From Diphasiastrum complanatum (taxonomy: Eukaryota > Streptophyta > Lycopodiopsida > Lycopodiales > Lycopodiaceae), in assembly GCA_029204225.1 (NCBI GenBank), contig CM055104.1, forward strand, positions 23,160,285 through 23,224,284: 64,000 nucleotides of DNA, in the 5' to 3' direction. Below are positions 20,091 to 32,189 of this stretch, in pieces. Numbering within the stretch: the stretch's first letter is position 1; every line of letters begins with the position of its first letter. The translations under genes were made by a program, and so were the position numbers. The notes below the pieces were generated by a model. It was not told where the DNA came from, made no database searches, and saw nothing but the letters and a program-made list of their open reading frames with translations.

Positions 20091-20563
20091 TTGAGACAAC
20101 ATGATCCAGTTATTATCATTATGTTTAATGATGGATCAGCAATCATACTTGCATTATATGCTAATTATATGAAGATGATGCAAGAAGTTTTGACAAATCT
20201 AATCTAGAATTCAATTTGGAGCCATCAAGGCTCAATCATATGAATCAAGCAAGGCAAGTTGTTTTTGGAAACATTATCGATGCACTTAATAGCTTAATTG
20301 ATGTATCATCAAGTGCACAAAATGCCTTGAAATTCATAGCTTGGCATGATGGTTAGCTTTGACGTGTGTTACATGTATATAGACACAATAATGGAACATC
20401 GTGTAAGAGATCCTTTAAGAGGTGGCGAAAGATCCTTCATGGACATCATTCTCTATTGGAGTCTCAAAAGTTCTTTGTTTGTAGCTAGATTTTTATGACA
20501 CTTCTAAACTTTTCCTTCATCAAGAAAAGATACTTGTAGATAGATCAAGCTAAATTTGAGGAG
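20091..20563 (+). other. residual internal region with polypurine end
   Basis: A weak stretch around 20100-20190 could be remains of RT, but no motif survives. The segment ends TTTGAGGAG at 20555-20563, immediately before the 3' LTR. Confidence 0.4.
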
Positions 20564-21223
20564 TGTGAGAAATTGCCAGAAATTGGCAAATCTAGCTTGA
20601 TCAAAACCATGTAGACTGTAGATAGGTGGGTCCCACATATGTGAGTCCAGGTTGCCACGTGTGTAGGATATCCTAGATAGATTAGATATCATTCATAGGT
20701 TAGTTAGGCTTGTTTGGTCATAATTCCTAGATTATAGGATTAAATTCCTTGAATCATGGAGGTGGATAACCAACCTAGCCACCAACTTGGCAAAACTCTA
20801 GGATTATGTAAGATTGAAAAACTAGGGCAAAAATGGTCAATACTCTTCCTTATTACATGCTGGATTTTCACTTAACTTGAGGTGGGGAAGAGCTTTTGTA
20901 TATACTATTCACCATTCCATAGTGAGGAGATAAAAGTTTTGGAGCACATTGGCAATCTTGAGGTTTCTTCACATTTGTCTTTAAATTTTGTGAATGCTTT
21001 GGTATCTAAACTTGATTCCACTTAATCTCTGATAATAGGCTCTACTGGAGTCCGTAAGTGTTTGATCAATGTTTTTGATTGCTCTTGCTTGTGGGATCCA
21101 ATATTGCCTTTCTAGATCGAGATTTTGTGACTAGTTTTGCAATAGATAGGTGTCTCAATCAATCAATCACTCTTGGAGCCTTATGTGGGTTCATTTATGG
21201 TCCTTTGTACTATACTTTGAACA
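20564..21223 (+). repeat. 3' LTR, 660 bp
   Basis: Begins TGTGAGAAATTGCC and ends ACTTTGAACA. Its first 40 bp resemble the LTR start at 26760 (TGTGAGAAATTGGC), so the two elements are related families. Confidence 0.8.
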
Positions 21224-21272
21224 ATATCCTCGTGTATTGTATCTCCTTGAGACATATCTTTGCGCAAGTCCT

Positions 21273-22519
21273 GTGATACCACATATTTGCTAAATAATGA
21301 ATATTTTCTCAAATATGGCAATTTATACTTGAAAATGAAGATATGCGCTGGACAAATGTATATTATGAAGAGTCCTATATCATTTTCTAGGATATAAATG
21401 CTAAAGACCTGACTGTTATTAAAGGACAAGACCTCCTGAACTGAAACGACGCCTGGAACACAAAGCGACTAGATTCGTATTGTCACTTTAACTAGAGTAA
21501 ATTAAAGTCTTAGTGAAAGTTATCTTCAATGGTGTAATTTGCATTTACTTGTAACCTATTTATTAACTAGAGTTAGTAAATGGAACGATGCACCAGGAAT
21601 CTCAAGAGGTGTGTTTGCTCGCTCCGTAGATAATATAAATGAAGATACACCTCACTCTCACACCACCAAGAAAGAGATAGTTTCTGTATTATGAGATTGA
21701 AGAAGTGAAAGAGAGTTGAAGGTTATTTCTCTTTTGTTCTCCGCATTGTTGAGTGTGAGTGATTTTAAATCTACTAGCAATCTCGTATGCATTACTTAAA
21801 TCATTCTTTGGTCAGACAGTACAATAGTTCATTACAGTTGTTTGTTGTGTTTCCATAAAGTTGATCTAAAGAATTGTCTTTAAACTAACTTACCTGTCTG
21901 CGCGAATACTTTGTGATCAGCACCCGAGTAAAGTATCCCTTGGTGCAGTTTTCCATAGTCACTGATAGTGAAGTATGTGTGCATGTGAAATGTTAGTCCA
22001 TGCTTGAGGAATTGAGTTATTGATCTGTATTCGTGTTGGTAACGAAGATAATGGTTTCTAACATATTCACGAACTATTTGAGTCCTTTAGCCATGACTGG
22101 ACTTTAGTTGTTGAGGACTTCTGTCTAGAACACATTAGTTCAAGAATAAGATTAACTATTTGTCTGTTCACACACGTTTGTATCGAACATAACACAAATC
22201 TTTGCTGACAACTTAATCAGTCAGAGTGTAGTTCGTTCGTGCTACTCTGATATCATTTCACTTGTAGAACGCTTTTCCTTCAGTTTGATAGAGGAAGATG
22301 TTGTTTGGAATTCATTATTATCACACACCTATACCAAAAGTAATACTGGTTACTTATAAGATGTTTGTTGAAAACCATATTAACACTCGACTCCATTTCA
22401 TTCGAAATAATTCAGGATTGTACCAATTAAACAACTTTTAAGTGCTATCTCCTTGGGGAGCGACATAAATACTACACAAATCTAGCAAATCTAGGTTGGT
22501 ATAGCACAACATATACCAA
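21273..22519 (+). repeat. putative gypsy 5' LTR
   Basis: Non-coding segment ending at the gypsy-type primer site at 22524. A possible start is TGTGATACCACA at 21273 and a possible end is ATATACCA at about 22518. ATATAAAT near 21637 is a possible TATA element. The boundaries are inferred from TG/CA and the primer site only, with no partner LTR in the window. Confidence 0.5.
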
Positions 22520-22523
22520 TTTT

Positions 22524-22535
22524 TGGCACCGTGCC
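22524..22535 (+). other. gypsy-type primer-binding site
   Basis: TGGCACCGTGCC followed by AGGGATA, very like the TGGCGCCGTTGCCGGGGA start of plant gypsy internal regions. It is preceded by TTTT and an LTR-like end. Confidence 0.7.
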
Positions 22536-22591
22536 AGGGATAGCCAAATAAAGTTGATACAAACTGACAACTCCATCTCCTTCCCTAATGT

Positions 22592-23460
22592 ATGTCAGAT
22601 AGAGCTGCTCGATTAGAAAGATATTGCAGACTTCGAGATGACTTTTTTAAAAGCCTTCAGAAAACTTTGCAAAGAGGAGATTCACCCTTCCAGAATTTTA
22701 ACAAAACTTCCTTTGATAATCCTCTTAATCTTGAAAATTTACACGAAAATCCTTGTCCTGAAGCTCTGAAGTTGTGAATCCAGTTCCAAATCCTGATCCT
22801 AAACCTGAGTCGGAGCCTGAACCTGAACCTGAATCAAATATGGAAGGCCAGCCTGGTCCTCGTTTCACTTCAATATCGAAGATCAAATATGATTATTTTA
22901 AGGGAACATCTTCAGATGATGTTGACAGGTATGTTTTGCAGTTCGAGTCAGTTGCTGATTCGAACAATGAAGGTACTGATGCTGACAAGCTGCGGATCTT
23001 TCCTGGTCTTCTGAAAAAGCAAGTGCATATATGGTACAACCAAGTTGAACCAGGACGTGTAGCTACCTGGTTACTGCTGCAAGATGCATTTTTGAATCAG
23101 TTCAGAGAGATTGGTTATTCATCTAGAATTCTCGGACGACTCAACAATGTGCAGAAGAAAAGTAAAGAATCTCTTTGAAGGTACACACGAAAAGTAAATA
23201 ATCTAACTGGAAAACTAACTGGTGTATACCTTGTCGCGATGCAAATTGAGTGGTTTTTGGCAGATTTATCACCGAAAATTTGTATGTTCCTAGATCCCAT
23301 CACCCTCTCCACTTCCATCAACAAAAAGGTCGCGGAAAGGACAATGATTTCGAAATTTGCAAGAAAATGTTTGTGCGTTGATGTAACCCCCCCGAGAAAA
23401 CTCAGTATTATGAGGTCTATACGGAGGTCTCAAGGAATTTTCAAAATTCGTAACTTCTAA
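22592..23460 (+). pseudogene. gypsy gag (Retrotrans_gag type capsid)
   Basis: Starts at ATG 22592 with RAARLERYCRLRDDFFKSLQ. After a stop at 22775-22777 a Pro/Glu-rich linker leads to the capsid-type domain: ISKIKYDYFKGTSSDDVDRY, RIFPGLLKKQVHIWYNQVEP and LLLQDAFLNQFREIGYSSRI, then a stop and RYTRKVNNLTGKL. This is the FxG...A..W..........W..F...F pattern of plant gypsy gag. The zinc knuckle and all of pol are missing. The domain is cut at about 23460 by unrelated DNA. Confidence 0.85.
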
Positions 23461-25351
<1,891 letters not shown>

Positions 25352-25435
25352 AGATGGTATCACACCATTATTGGATCCTATAGCGAGAGAGAAGCAACAT
25401 TTTTTGTTCATCACTTTTATTTATCTCCACTTTAC

Positions 25436-26014
25436 ATGACTTCAATGAGTTCATACGTGTTGCAACCAAGTGAGAGATTGTCTACTTCCAATTATTCAAT
25501 ATGGAAGTTGAGGATGGAGTCCATCTTGATACTCCAAGATGTGATGGACATTGTACTTGGGATTGAGGAGGAGCCTCAAGTCCTTCAAGAAGTACAAAAA
25601 TACAAGAAGAGGGCTAGGATGGCTCTCCACTACATTAAGATGAATGTCTCTAATGAGATATTGAGGGAGATTGGTGATTGTTCTACATCCAAGGAAGCTT
25701 GGGATTGTCTCAAGTCCATCTATGAGGCTAAGAACACCTCTAGGCTCCTCACTCTTAGAAATCAAATATTCCAAAGTAGTCAAAAGAGTGATGAGAGTAC
25801 ATCTAATTATGTTTTGAGAGTCAAGGATATTCATAGGGAGCTTGCATGTATTGGTGAATCAATCAATCAAAGTGAGCTAGTCCAAGTCATTCTCAATGGC
25901 TTGAGAGATGAACATGACAACCTTGTCCAATCCTATGCCATTAAGGAGGAGCCACCAAGTTTGGAAGCCCTTCAAAGTGTGCTTATTTCTGAAGAATCAA
26001 GACAAGAGTACTGA
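25436..26014 (+). pseudogene. copia gag
   Basis: An open frame of about 190 codons from ATG 25436 (or 25445): SYVLQPSERLSTSNYSIWKL (gag N-terminus), ALHYIKMNVSNEILREIGDC, EAWDCLKSIYEAKNTSRLLT, then YVLRVKDIHRELACIGESIN and VILNGLRDEHDNLVQSYAIK. This is the UBN2-type copia gag, uninterrupted up to EESRQEY. It lacks the zinc knuckle because the frame stops at 26014, where sequence of another origin begins. Related to the fusion at 697-1086. Confidence 0.92.
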
Positions 26015-26759
26015 ATTTTTTGGATCTCAAAGTTCAAGAAAAGCTATACTAGTTTTGTATGATGCTTATGGTATGGACATGTTTCTTGTCATTATTGACT
26101 TAGATGTGTTTCCAATACTTTTTGAAAGCAAGATATTGTATTGTCAAAAGTATGCTCTTGGTTCTAGTAAGAACAAGATTGAGCTTGGTACTCACTTTTT
26201 TGAAAATCATGTTTTCACATGTTTTGAGGCAAATTGTAAACTCTTCTTGAGATTAAGTGAAGCATCCAAAGTGGACACTTACATCTTTGAGAGAGTAACT
26301 AGCCTCAAAAAGATCAAGATAGTCTTTGATATCAAGATTAGATCTATCATGGATATAGTTCATTGTATGTGGACTAGTCAAGCTAGAAAGCATAATCTTG
26401 ATAATCATCATTGTTTCACATCTTATGATCTTGATCTCCATGATCCTTATGAGCCTTGGAAGCCTCAGATCTCTCTATTTATGGTGCATCCATCATGCAA
26501 GTGGAAATTTCAAAGCAAAGATCACCATCAAGCATGGAGGAAGCCCATGATCATAGTGGCATATCGGTGGAGCACTCTTCAAAGGCATTGGCAAGAGATC
26601 TCTACCAAAGAGATCTTATCATGGATATGGTGAGGGTGCTGCTATGATGGATCCCTTGGCTGATCTTCACTTCTTCTGCATACCAAAGGATCCACTCAAA
26701 AAGATTTACAAACTTCTCAAGTGATCTAGTACCTTTCCAAGCTATTTTTTCAGGAGGAG
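26015..26759 (+). pseudogene. decayed internal region of the same copia element
   Basis: Open in one frame for a while (IDLDVFPILFESKILYCQKY, then KIVFDIKIRSIMDIVHCMWT), but no copia domain is identifiable. It ends in AGGAGGAG just before the LTR at 26760. It may hold remains of a pol domain. I make no specific assignment. Confidence 0.4.
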
Positions 26760-27587
26760 TGTGAGAAATTGGCAAAAATCTAGCTTGGTATTTTTTATGA
26801 TAGAAGTTTGTAAGTGAATCTCACATGTGTGGAGGATGTTCCCACGTGTGGAGAATTGTAAAGTAAATCAAAATGTTTGATATAGGGGTCTCATAGAATT
26901 TCATAGTCAAGCATTTAGGTGTAGGATGTTGATAGGGTCAAATTTGGCATAGATGGCAAATTATCCATTTCCACTTGTAATGCCACTATTGAGCCAAAAT
27001 AGAGTAGGAGGCCAAACTTGTGCCAATTAGAGTGTAGACAAGTGTAATGCTTTTGTTTGATGAGGTTTAAGAGGTCCAATAGGATTTAGAGGTGGAACCA
27101 TGTGTGGTCCAATAGGAATTTGAGGTGTGCTTGAATATAGTCCAATAGAATTTAGAGGTGCATGGATCAATGGTCCAATAGGATTAAGATGTGGCAAAGT
27201 GTGATCCAATCATAGTTAAGCATAGTGGTAGCTCATGAATCTATTAGTATTATTGTACTCCTCATTTTGGATCTAATTGATTTTGAGATTGAGTGGAATT
27301 TGAGTGTCATTGAGTTTCTAGCTTTCTCTCTCTACCCGAGAGCTCATGATGGTTTTTCTCTCTCTACCCGAGGAGAGCAGCTTGTTTTTACTTAGAATAC
27401 TTTTGAAACACTTCTCACACGTGTGAGTGAGAGTTGGAAGTGATTGAATGCATGTAGTAATGTGTTTTTGCCATAGAATCAAAGATAGATCTTGAATCTC
27501 AATCTAGTCTTGATCTTGGTGCATCTGCACACCTTAGGAGATCACAAGTACATGTAGTGGACAATCCACACGTGTGAAATTCAATTT
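26760..27587 (+). repeat. 3' LTR-like segment
   Basis: Starts TGTGAGAAATTGGC directly after the polypurine CAGGAGGAG (26751-26759). It holds a five-unit minisatellite of about 33 bp and two G-box palindromes (27414-27427, 27567-27576). The 3' boundary is not certain: the duplicated block begins at about 27588. Confidence 0.6.
27073..27215. repeat. minisatellite of about 33 bp, five units
   Basis: GGTCCAATAGGATTTAGAGG-like units start at 27073, 27106, 27139, 27172 and 27202, each followed by a variable half. It gives a spurious Pro-rich frame on the minus strand. Confidence 0.8.
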
Positions 27588-28280
27588 GTAGAAAATTGGT
27601 TTTCCCTTGCATTCTTGAACTTGATAAAGACATCATACACTTCATCCTTGCTCTTTAGTAGATAGATCCAACAAAATCTACTAAAATCATCAATGACTGT
27701 TACATACATCTTACCTCCACTATTGCTAATTATAGTAAATCCATGAATATCTGAATGTACAAGTTGGAAAGGCTTCGTAGATCTAGAAATAGATCTAGTA
27801 TAAGGTAGTCTATGTGACTTAGACAAAGCACAAGACTCATAAGCATGCTTGACATTACTTAAGGAACTTGGAAGACCAATCACAACTTTCTTCCTTGCCA
27901 TTACCTCCAATGACTTGAAGTTGAGGTGTCCCATCCTTTTGTGCCAAACCTCTTGAATAGAAATAACTTGGTTAGCAATAACACAAGCATCTAGTTTGAA
28001 CAGCTTCCCTTGCCTTTTACCTTTTTCAATCAAGACATCCTTCCTTTTGATCAAACAAGCATCTCCATCAAACTCCACCTTGAGGCCTTTACTTAGCATT
28101 TGACTCACACTAAGCAAATTCTTGGTAATAGATGGAATAACCAAGACATCCTCCAAATGAACATTCCTATTTGTAGAGAGAGAAATAGGAATTGTGCCAA
28201 TCTCTTTGATTGCACACTCACCATCATTGGCCGTGTAGATCACCCTCTTGTCATCTCCATATGCCAACAAAAAAGTGAAG
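27588..28280 (-). pseudogene. copia protease tail, GAG-pre-integrase and integrase core, copy 2
   Basis: One open minus frame of about 230 codons: LAYGDDKRVIYTANDGECAI, LVIPSITKNLLSVSQMLSKG, GKRQGKLFKLDACVIANQVI, zinc-finger part WHKRMGHLNFKSLEVMARKK, FQLVHSDIHGF, MYVTVIDDFSRFCWIYLLKS and VYDVFIKFKNAR. It is intact here, whereas copy 1 at 14.6-15.2 kb is frameshifted. The second zinc-binding Cys pair is reduced to ESCAL. Cut at 27588 inside the integrase core and at 28280 by the LTR. Confidence 0.92.
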
Positions 28281-29010
28281 TGTGAAGTTTTTAGCACATG
28301 TGAGCTTCACCACACACCCTACAGGATCTTACTGAGGTGTTGTGATTGCACAAGATTGATCAGAGAACAGTATACTTGAAAAATCTATGACAAGAGCACA
28401 ATGGCATACATCAGATGAAAAAATCTAGCTTCTCACTATGAGAAGTGAATGTCAGAAATAATTCTAAGTGCTCAGTATGGGAAAAACGGCCTGCTCTCAG
28501 GTAGAGAGAGAAAATCAATGATTTAAAACTCAGGTAGAGAGAGAATGAGTCCAAAACACCAAAATCTCATTATTCACATTATGGCAAAACATGCCAAGCT
28601 TTCCCTACATGAGAGAGACTCGAATTCCTACAGTGGAGTTGCATGGAATGTCCACTTAACTGAACTAATTCACCTACTAGAGATCCACATGTGTAACTGC
28701 ATGCATGGATGTTGCATGTACTGCATGTCAACTCATAAAACTGCCTAGACATGTGTAGATCACAGAAACCACTTTGCATGTTGCATGCACTGATTGCAGG
28801 TGGCTTGCATGCATATAGTATGACATTGCATGCTATCTAAACTTCTGTATGTCATCGAAATTGAATCTACCTAGCTCAAATCCGACCTATACTAGAAGGT
28901 TTTGTGCTCAATTCACATACCTTTTATGTACAACATGAAATTTAGTGGAAATAACCATGGACATGGCTCCAAACTCGAGATAGGAAGATAATATTTTAAT
29001 AATCTTCACA
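28281..29010 (-). repeat. copia LTR, 730 bp, copy 2
   Basis: Full-length counterpart of 15251-15968 with the same TG/CA ends. In minus orientation it follows the polypurine tract at 29011-29020. Contains several GCATGC-rich words and a short duplication of the GGTAGAGAGAGA motif. Confidence 0.85.
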
Positions 29011-29024
29011 CTCCTCCTTAAAAT

Positions 29025-29557
29025 TTATGTTCCTATCAACATAGACTTCGAAATTAGGCCAAGGTTAGACCTCATCTTGATAAAGACATTCTGGAGTAGT
29101 GGCTTGGTGAGAAGATCTGCAACATAATTTGTAGAATCAATATGCTCCAGTGAGATCTCTCTCCCAATGAATTTTTCTCTTACAAAATGATGAGCTACTT
29201 CAATGTGTTTCTTCCTTGCATGGAAAACTGGGATATTTGCAAGAGCTTGAGCAGAAATATTGTCATTCTTGATAATTGGAAGATCTTCTCTCGCACTTCA
29301 TATAATGTGCTCAAGATGTCCTAGACTTCCTTCGATGTCTAAGCTTCAGACACATGGCCGATTTGCATGTCCGAGATGTTGAGGATGATCAGCGCAAATG
29401 CTGTGCCATCCTTCAACTTCCATCGGGAGATTGCTGTGTCGTCGGCTTCGGGTCTTACCTCTTCATCTGTAACAACATCATACAGCTCCTTAGCCATAAG
29501 CACAGTTCTTATCTTACATTTCCACAGATGGTAACTGGCTCCATCAAGCTTGTCCAT
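29025..29557 (-). pseudogene. copia gag N-terminus fused to RNase H tail, copy 2
   Basis: Start ATG at 29557: MDKLDGASYHLWKCKIRTVL, ELYDVVTDEEVRPEADDTAI, LKDGTAFALIILNISDMQIG, then two stops and STLYEVR, which passes directly into DLPIIKNDNISAQALANIPV, HFVREKFIGREISLEHIDST and DLLTKPLLQNVFIKMRSNLG, the RNase H end. The gag half matches the gag at 43702-44400; the RNase H half matches the type at 46.8-47.2 kb. Gag C-terminus, protease, integrase and RT are all missing. The same fusion point occurs in copy 1. Confidence 0.88.
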
Positions 29558-29731
29558 GATAGGACTGGCTTTTCCTTGGGAATGCAAGAAACAGTTATCT
29601 TATCAGCTAGTAGGATCAGGTTCTGTAGGAAGCTTATCAAGCTATAGAAATAGCTCTGACATAAAACCGCTTAAGAAATCAGATGAATTCTGATATTAAA
29701 GCTCTAAATAATCAGAGAATAATAACTTGTC

Positions 29732-29743
29732 GCTTTGATACCA
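29732..29743 (-). other. putative primer-binding site, copy 2
   Basis: Minus strand TGGTATCAAAGC, one mismatch from TGGTATCAGAGC; counterpart of 16599-16610. Confidence 0.6.
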
Positions 29744-30165
29744 TGCTCGGAAGTCTGATACCATGTTGGGAAAGTGTGAGAAGTTCTCTTGGTGCGTGCA
29801 CTATTGGTAACAATAGGCGAACACAATAATGAAGTTAAGTTTAGAGCTGGGTGCGCGGTGATAGCAAAAGCTCTTAAGAGCAGACAATCAGACAAAGCAA
29901 TCAAAAGGTCAAACAGAGAGCGAAAAGCATTACAAATATTGACAGGACCTGAATGCAGAACTAAATGACATTTTATTCAGATTGATTGTAATGAAATAAA
30001 AGTCAGTGATGCAGGTGAGCATAAGACAATAGTGGGAGAAACCGCGTGCTCACAAAGCAAACTACAAACTGTAAAAGCTATGAGCTTATTATTGACGATC
30101 TATTTGAAGAAGAAAATCAATGCATGAAAGCATCAACTATGTCTATCTCATCGGATTCAATAATT
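29744..30165 (-). repeat. upstream flank of duplicated block, copy 2
   Basis: Nearly identical to 16611-17032; no coding. Identity stops at about 30165 in GGATTCAATAATT. Confidence 0.7.
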
Positions 30166-30264
30166 GTATGCCTGTCTCACATCTCTCGCTCTCTCCTCCT
30201 ATGTCATAGAAAAATCCCTGAGCATCTCTTTCCTTGACAATCTTTGTAAGCAACTGTCACTGGT

Positions 30265-31005
30265 ATGTCCCATTCTTCTATGTCACATGGTGTTCGCATG
30301 CGTTGTGGGCATGGACAACACTTTTGTACGAAGCACATTGACAAAAATAGAAACACGTACGATTGTGGAGTCATGGCAAATTTTACCCAAGAGAGTCGAG
30401 CAAGCACGACGGACACCAATTTACTCTCTTCTCAACTTGATTATTGTGGGACAATCAATGACATCCTCAAAGTTGGATTTAGGCAATTCAGCTTTTTCAT
30501 ATTTGATATCAAATGGTTCAAAGTTATTTGCAATGGTCCCAATGCAACTATCAGGAAAGATGAGAGTGATTATTTTGCCATCGACTCTACCAAGCTTTGG
30601 ACAGATCAAAGTGATACATTTGTTTTTCCTCAACAATGTGAGTAGGTACATTTCTTCTCTGTCTTCAAGGTGTCTATGCTCTTTTGTTATCAATCAATCG
30701 ATTTTCAGTATACTGCAAAAAATGTATATTGTGTATAGTAACAGCCCAAGTAACTGTAACATAGCTATGGATACTAACTATGAGTGAACATTTATGGTTA
30801 CATCGATCAATTACAGGTGGTCTTTCACCCCGATCATTCAGATCCCAAATGGTGGTATGTGATTCAAGTCGCTCCTTGAATTAAAAGAATATTTGAAGAT
30901 AGAGATGGCATGGAGGACATGGCTCTGCCAGCTGATGCACCTCATGAACAAGATCAGGCCAGGACTAGTGTACATAACCCAAATCATGTTTTGGTCCTCC
31001 AATAA
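30265..31005 (+). pseudogene. CACTA (En/Spm) transposon DUF4216 domain, two exons
   Basis: Exon 1 (30265-30645) reads CTKHIDKNRNTYDCGVMANF, then LDYCGTINDILKVGFRQFSF, FDIKWFKVICNGPNA and AIDSTKLWTDQSDTFVFPQQ. Exon 2 (30817-31005) reads VVFHPDHSDPKWWYVIQVAP, then RIFEDRDGMEDMALPADAPH. Together this is the order of DUF4216 (TQNSGV, YYGxLxxIIEL, FKCxWFD, LxxLWYxxDPFVLASQxxQVFY, WxVVxxxxPR), a domain of unknown function in plant CACTA TNP2-type proteins. The last codon before the donor is TAG where a CAG (Gln) is expected, and a TGA follows VAP in exon 2. The rest of the transposase is absent. Confidence 0.8.
30646..30816 (+). other. intron of the DUF4216 remnant
   Basis: Starts GTACATTT and ends ATTACAG. 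Removing it joins the two halves of the DUF4216 pattern in phase. The 171-bp size is usual for plants. Confidence 0.7.
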
Positions 31006-31896
31006 AAATGTCTTCTTGATAGGCATGACTTTAAGCCTTCTTGGCATGCTCGGTAATCGTGTATATGTACCTTGATTTACAATGAATAAAGACACTCTTT
31101 TTGTTGTCATCATATGTTCTACCGTTGTAGGTCCAATTTGCTAATTTATGTTGAATAGAGTATTTTTAGCAAGAAGAATACTGGGCTGAAAGGTCACGGT
31201 TCACTAAATCAGCCCTTTAGGCTATTTGTCCAGCTAAACATGATGCAATGTTGACTACCTTATTCTCTGTATTGTTTGTGAACCTGCCTCCAGGAAACAA
31301 AACACCCTGGCCTTGTTGAGGCATATTGACAAGTCAAACCATGGGTAACTGTAATATAGAACAAGTGTGTCATGGGACAATGAGTTAGGAAGGATGCACA
31401 CCTTAGCGTCTAGATCATGACCGGAGTATCACGATTGGGAAGGTGTGGCCAAAGCTGGTTGGGGGGAGTCACTAAGGGACAGGCCGCATTGTTTTGGCAG
31501 GTGTAAATGGACCTCTATATATGCCTATAATGTGAATATGATTAAGGCCATTTTTGGCTATCAGAATCTTGTTTCCACCTCACTTATGATTGTCTTTTGT
31601 GTCAACATTCAGTGATGCTAACTGTTAGTGCATATCTTATTGTGTGTGTGAGTCTGTACACACAATAATTCTCTGTACTATGTAGCACGTTGATTGAACT
31701 CTGATATGTTTGATATGTCTAACGAATTGGTGATTAGACTTAGACTTTTTTTTTTTTCATTCATCAATGGTTTTGGGCCCACGAATTACCTAAAGACACG
31801 TAAAAGTTGAGATCCACCTTCACACATTGGAAATTGTGTGCAAGATAGCCAGTAGTGGGTAAAAATTGAGAGAGTGAATAGATAAAACACTGAACC
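31006..31896. other. no gene seen
   Basis: AT-rich DNA without a recognisable frame. CACTA words occur at about 31203 and 31469 but no terminal inverted repeat is visible, so I do not call a transposon end. Confidence 0.45.
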
Positions 31897-32160
31897 ATGG
31901 CAATGCGACACTCATTAACCTCCGAATTTGAAGATTGTGGAGCAATTGGATAAGTCGGACTAGAGCACATTGAGCAGGTGAAGGTAGTTTCTAGGTAGCT
32001 ATAGAACTCTGGAGCTCCAGTTGACAGGACACAATTGGTGTACACCTTGTTGAATAGTTTGCCAAGCAGTTACGACCCCCTCATCATTTCACTTGAAGGG
32101 CAGACAGAGGACCTAGAGCTTGCAGGAGAAAGATTAACTAATCTCAGGATGAGTTGGCCC
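31897..32160 (+). pseudogene. copia gag fragment
   Basis: The plus frame includes EHIEQVKVVS, stops, then APVDRTQLVYTLLNSLPSSY and DPLIISLEGQTEDLELAGER, the C-terminal part of a UBN2-type copia gag (…LVYTILNGLPPSYDSFVTAL…). At least three stops. It lies opposite in strand to the pol region that begins at 32190. Confidence 0.75.
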
Positions 32161-32189
32161 TTCATCACAAAATTCCATAAATGTCTCTT

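Larger units (their letters stand above)
17401..21223 (+). mobile_element. decayed copia element bounded by two related LTRs
   Basis: The 5' LTR (17401-17952) lacks its first 135 bp or so. The primer site is at 17953, the internal region is about 2.6 kb, a purine tract TTTGAGGAG ends at 20563, and the 3' LTR spans 20564-21223. The two LTRs align throughout their overlap but differ by many substitutions and small gaps, indicating an old insertion. No target-site duplication can be tested because the left end is missing. The internal coding capacity is almost lost. Confidence 0.75.
27588..30165. repeat. chimeric 2.5-kb block, copy 2
   Basis: Duplicate of 14571-17032 with the same internal junctions. 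About 98 bp of gag present here (29411-29509) is missing in copy 1. Confidence 0.85.

Noticed and set aside
30164-30787. 207-codon plus ORF overlapping the DUF4216 exon
   Set aside because: Different frame; the DUF4216 frame explains the same DNA with recognisable motifs.
31190-31490. CACTA words as ends of a CACTA transposon
   Set aside because: No inverted repeat partner and no target duplication visible.
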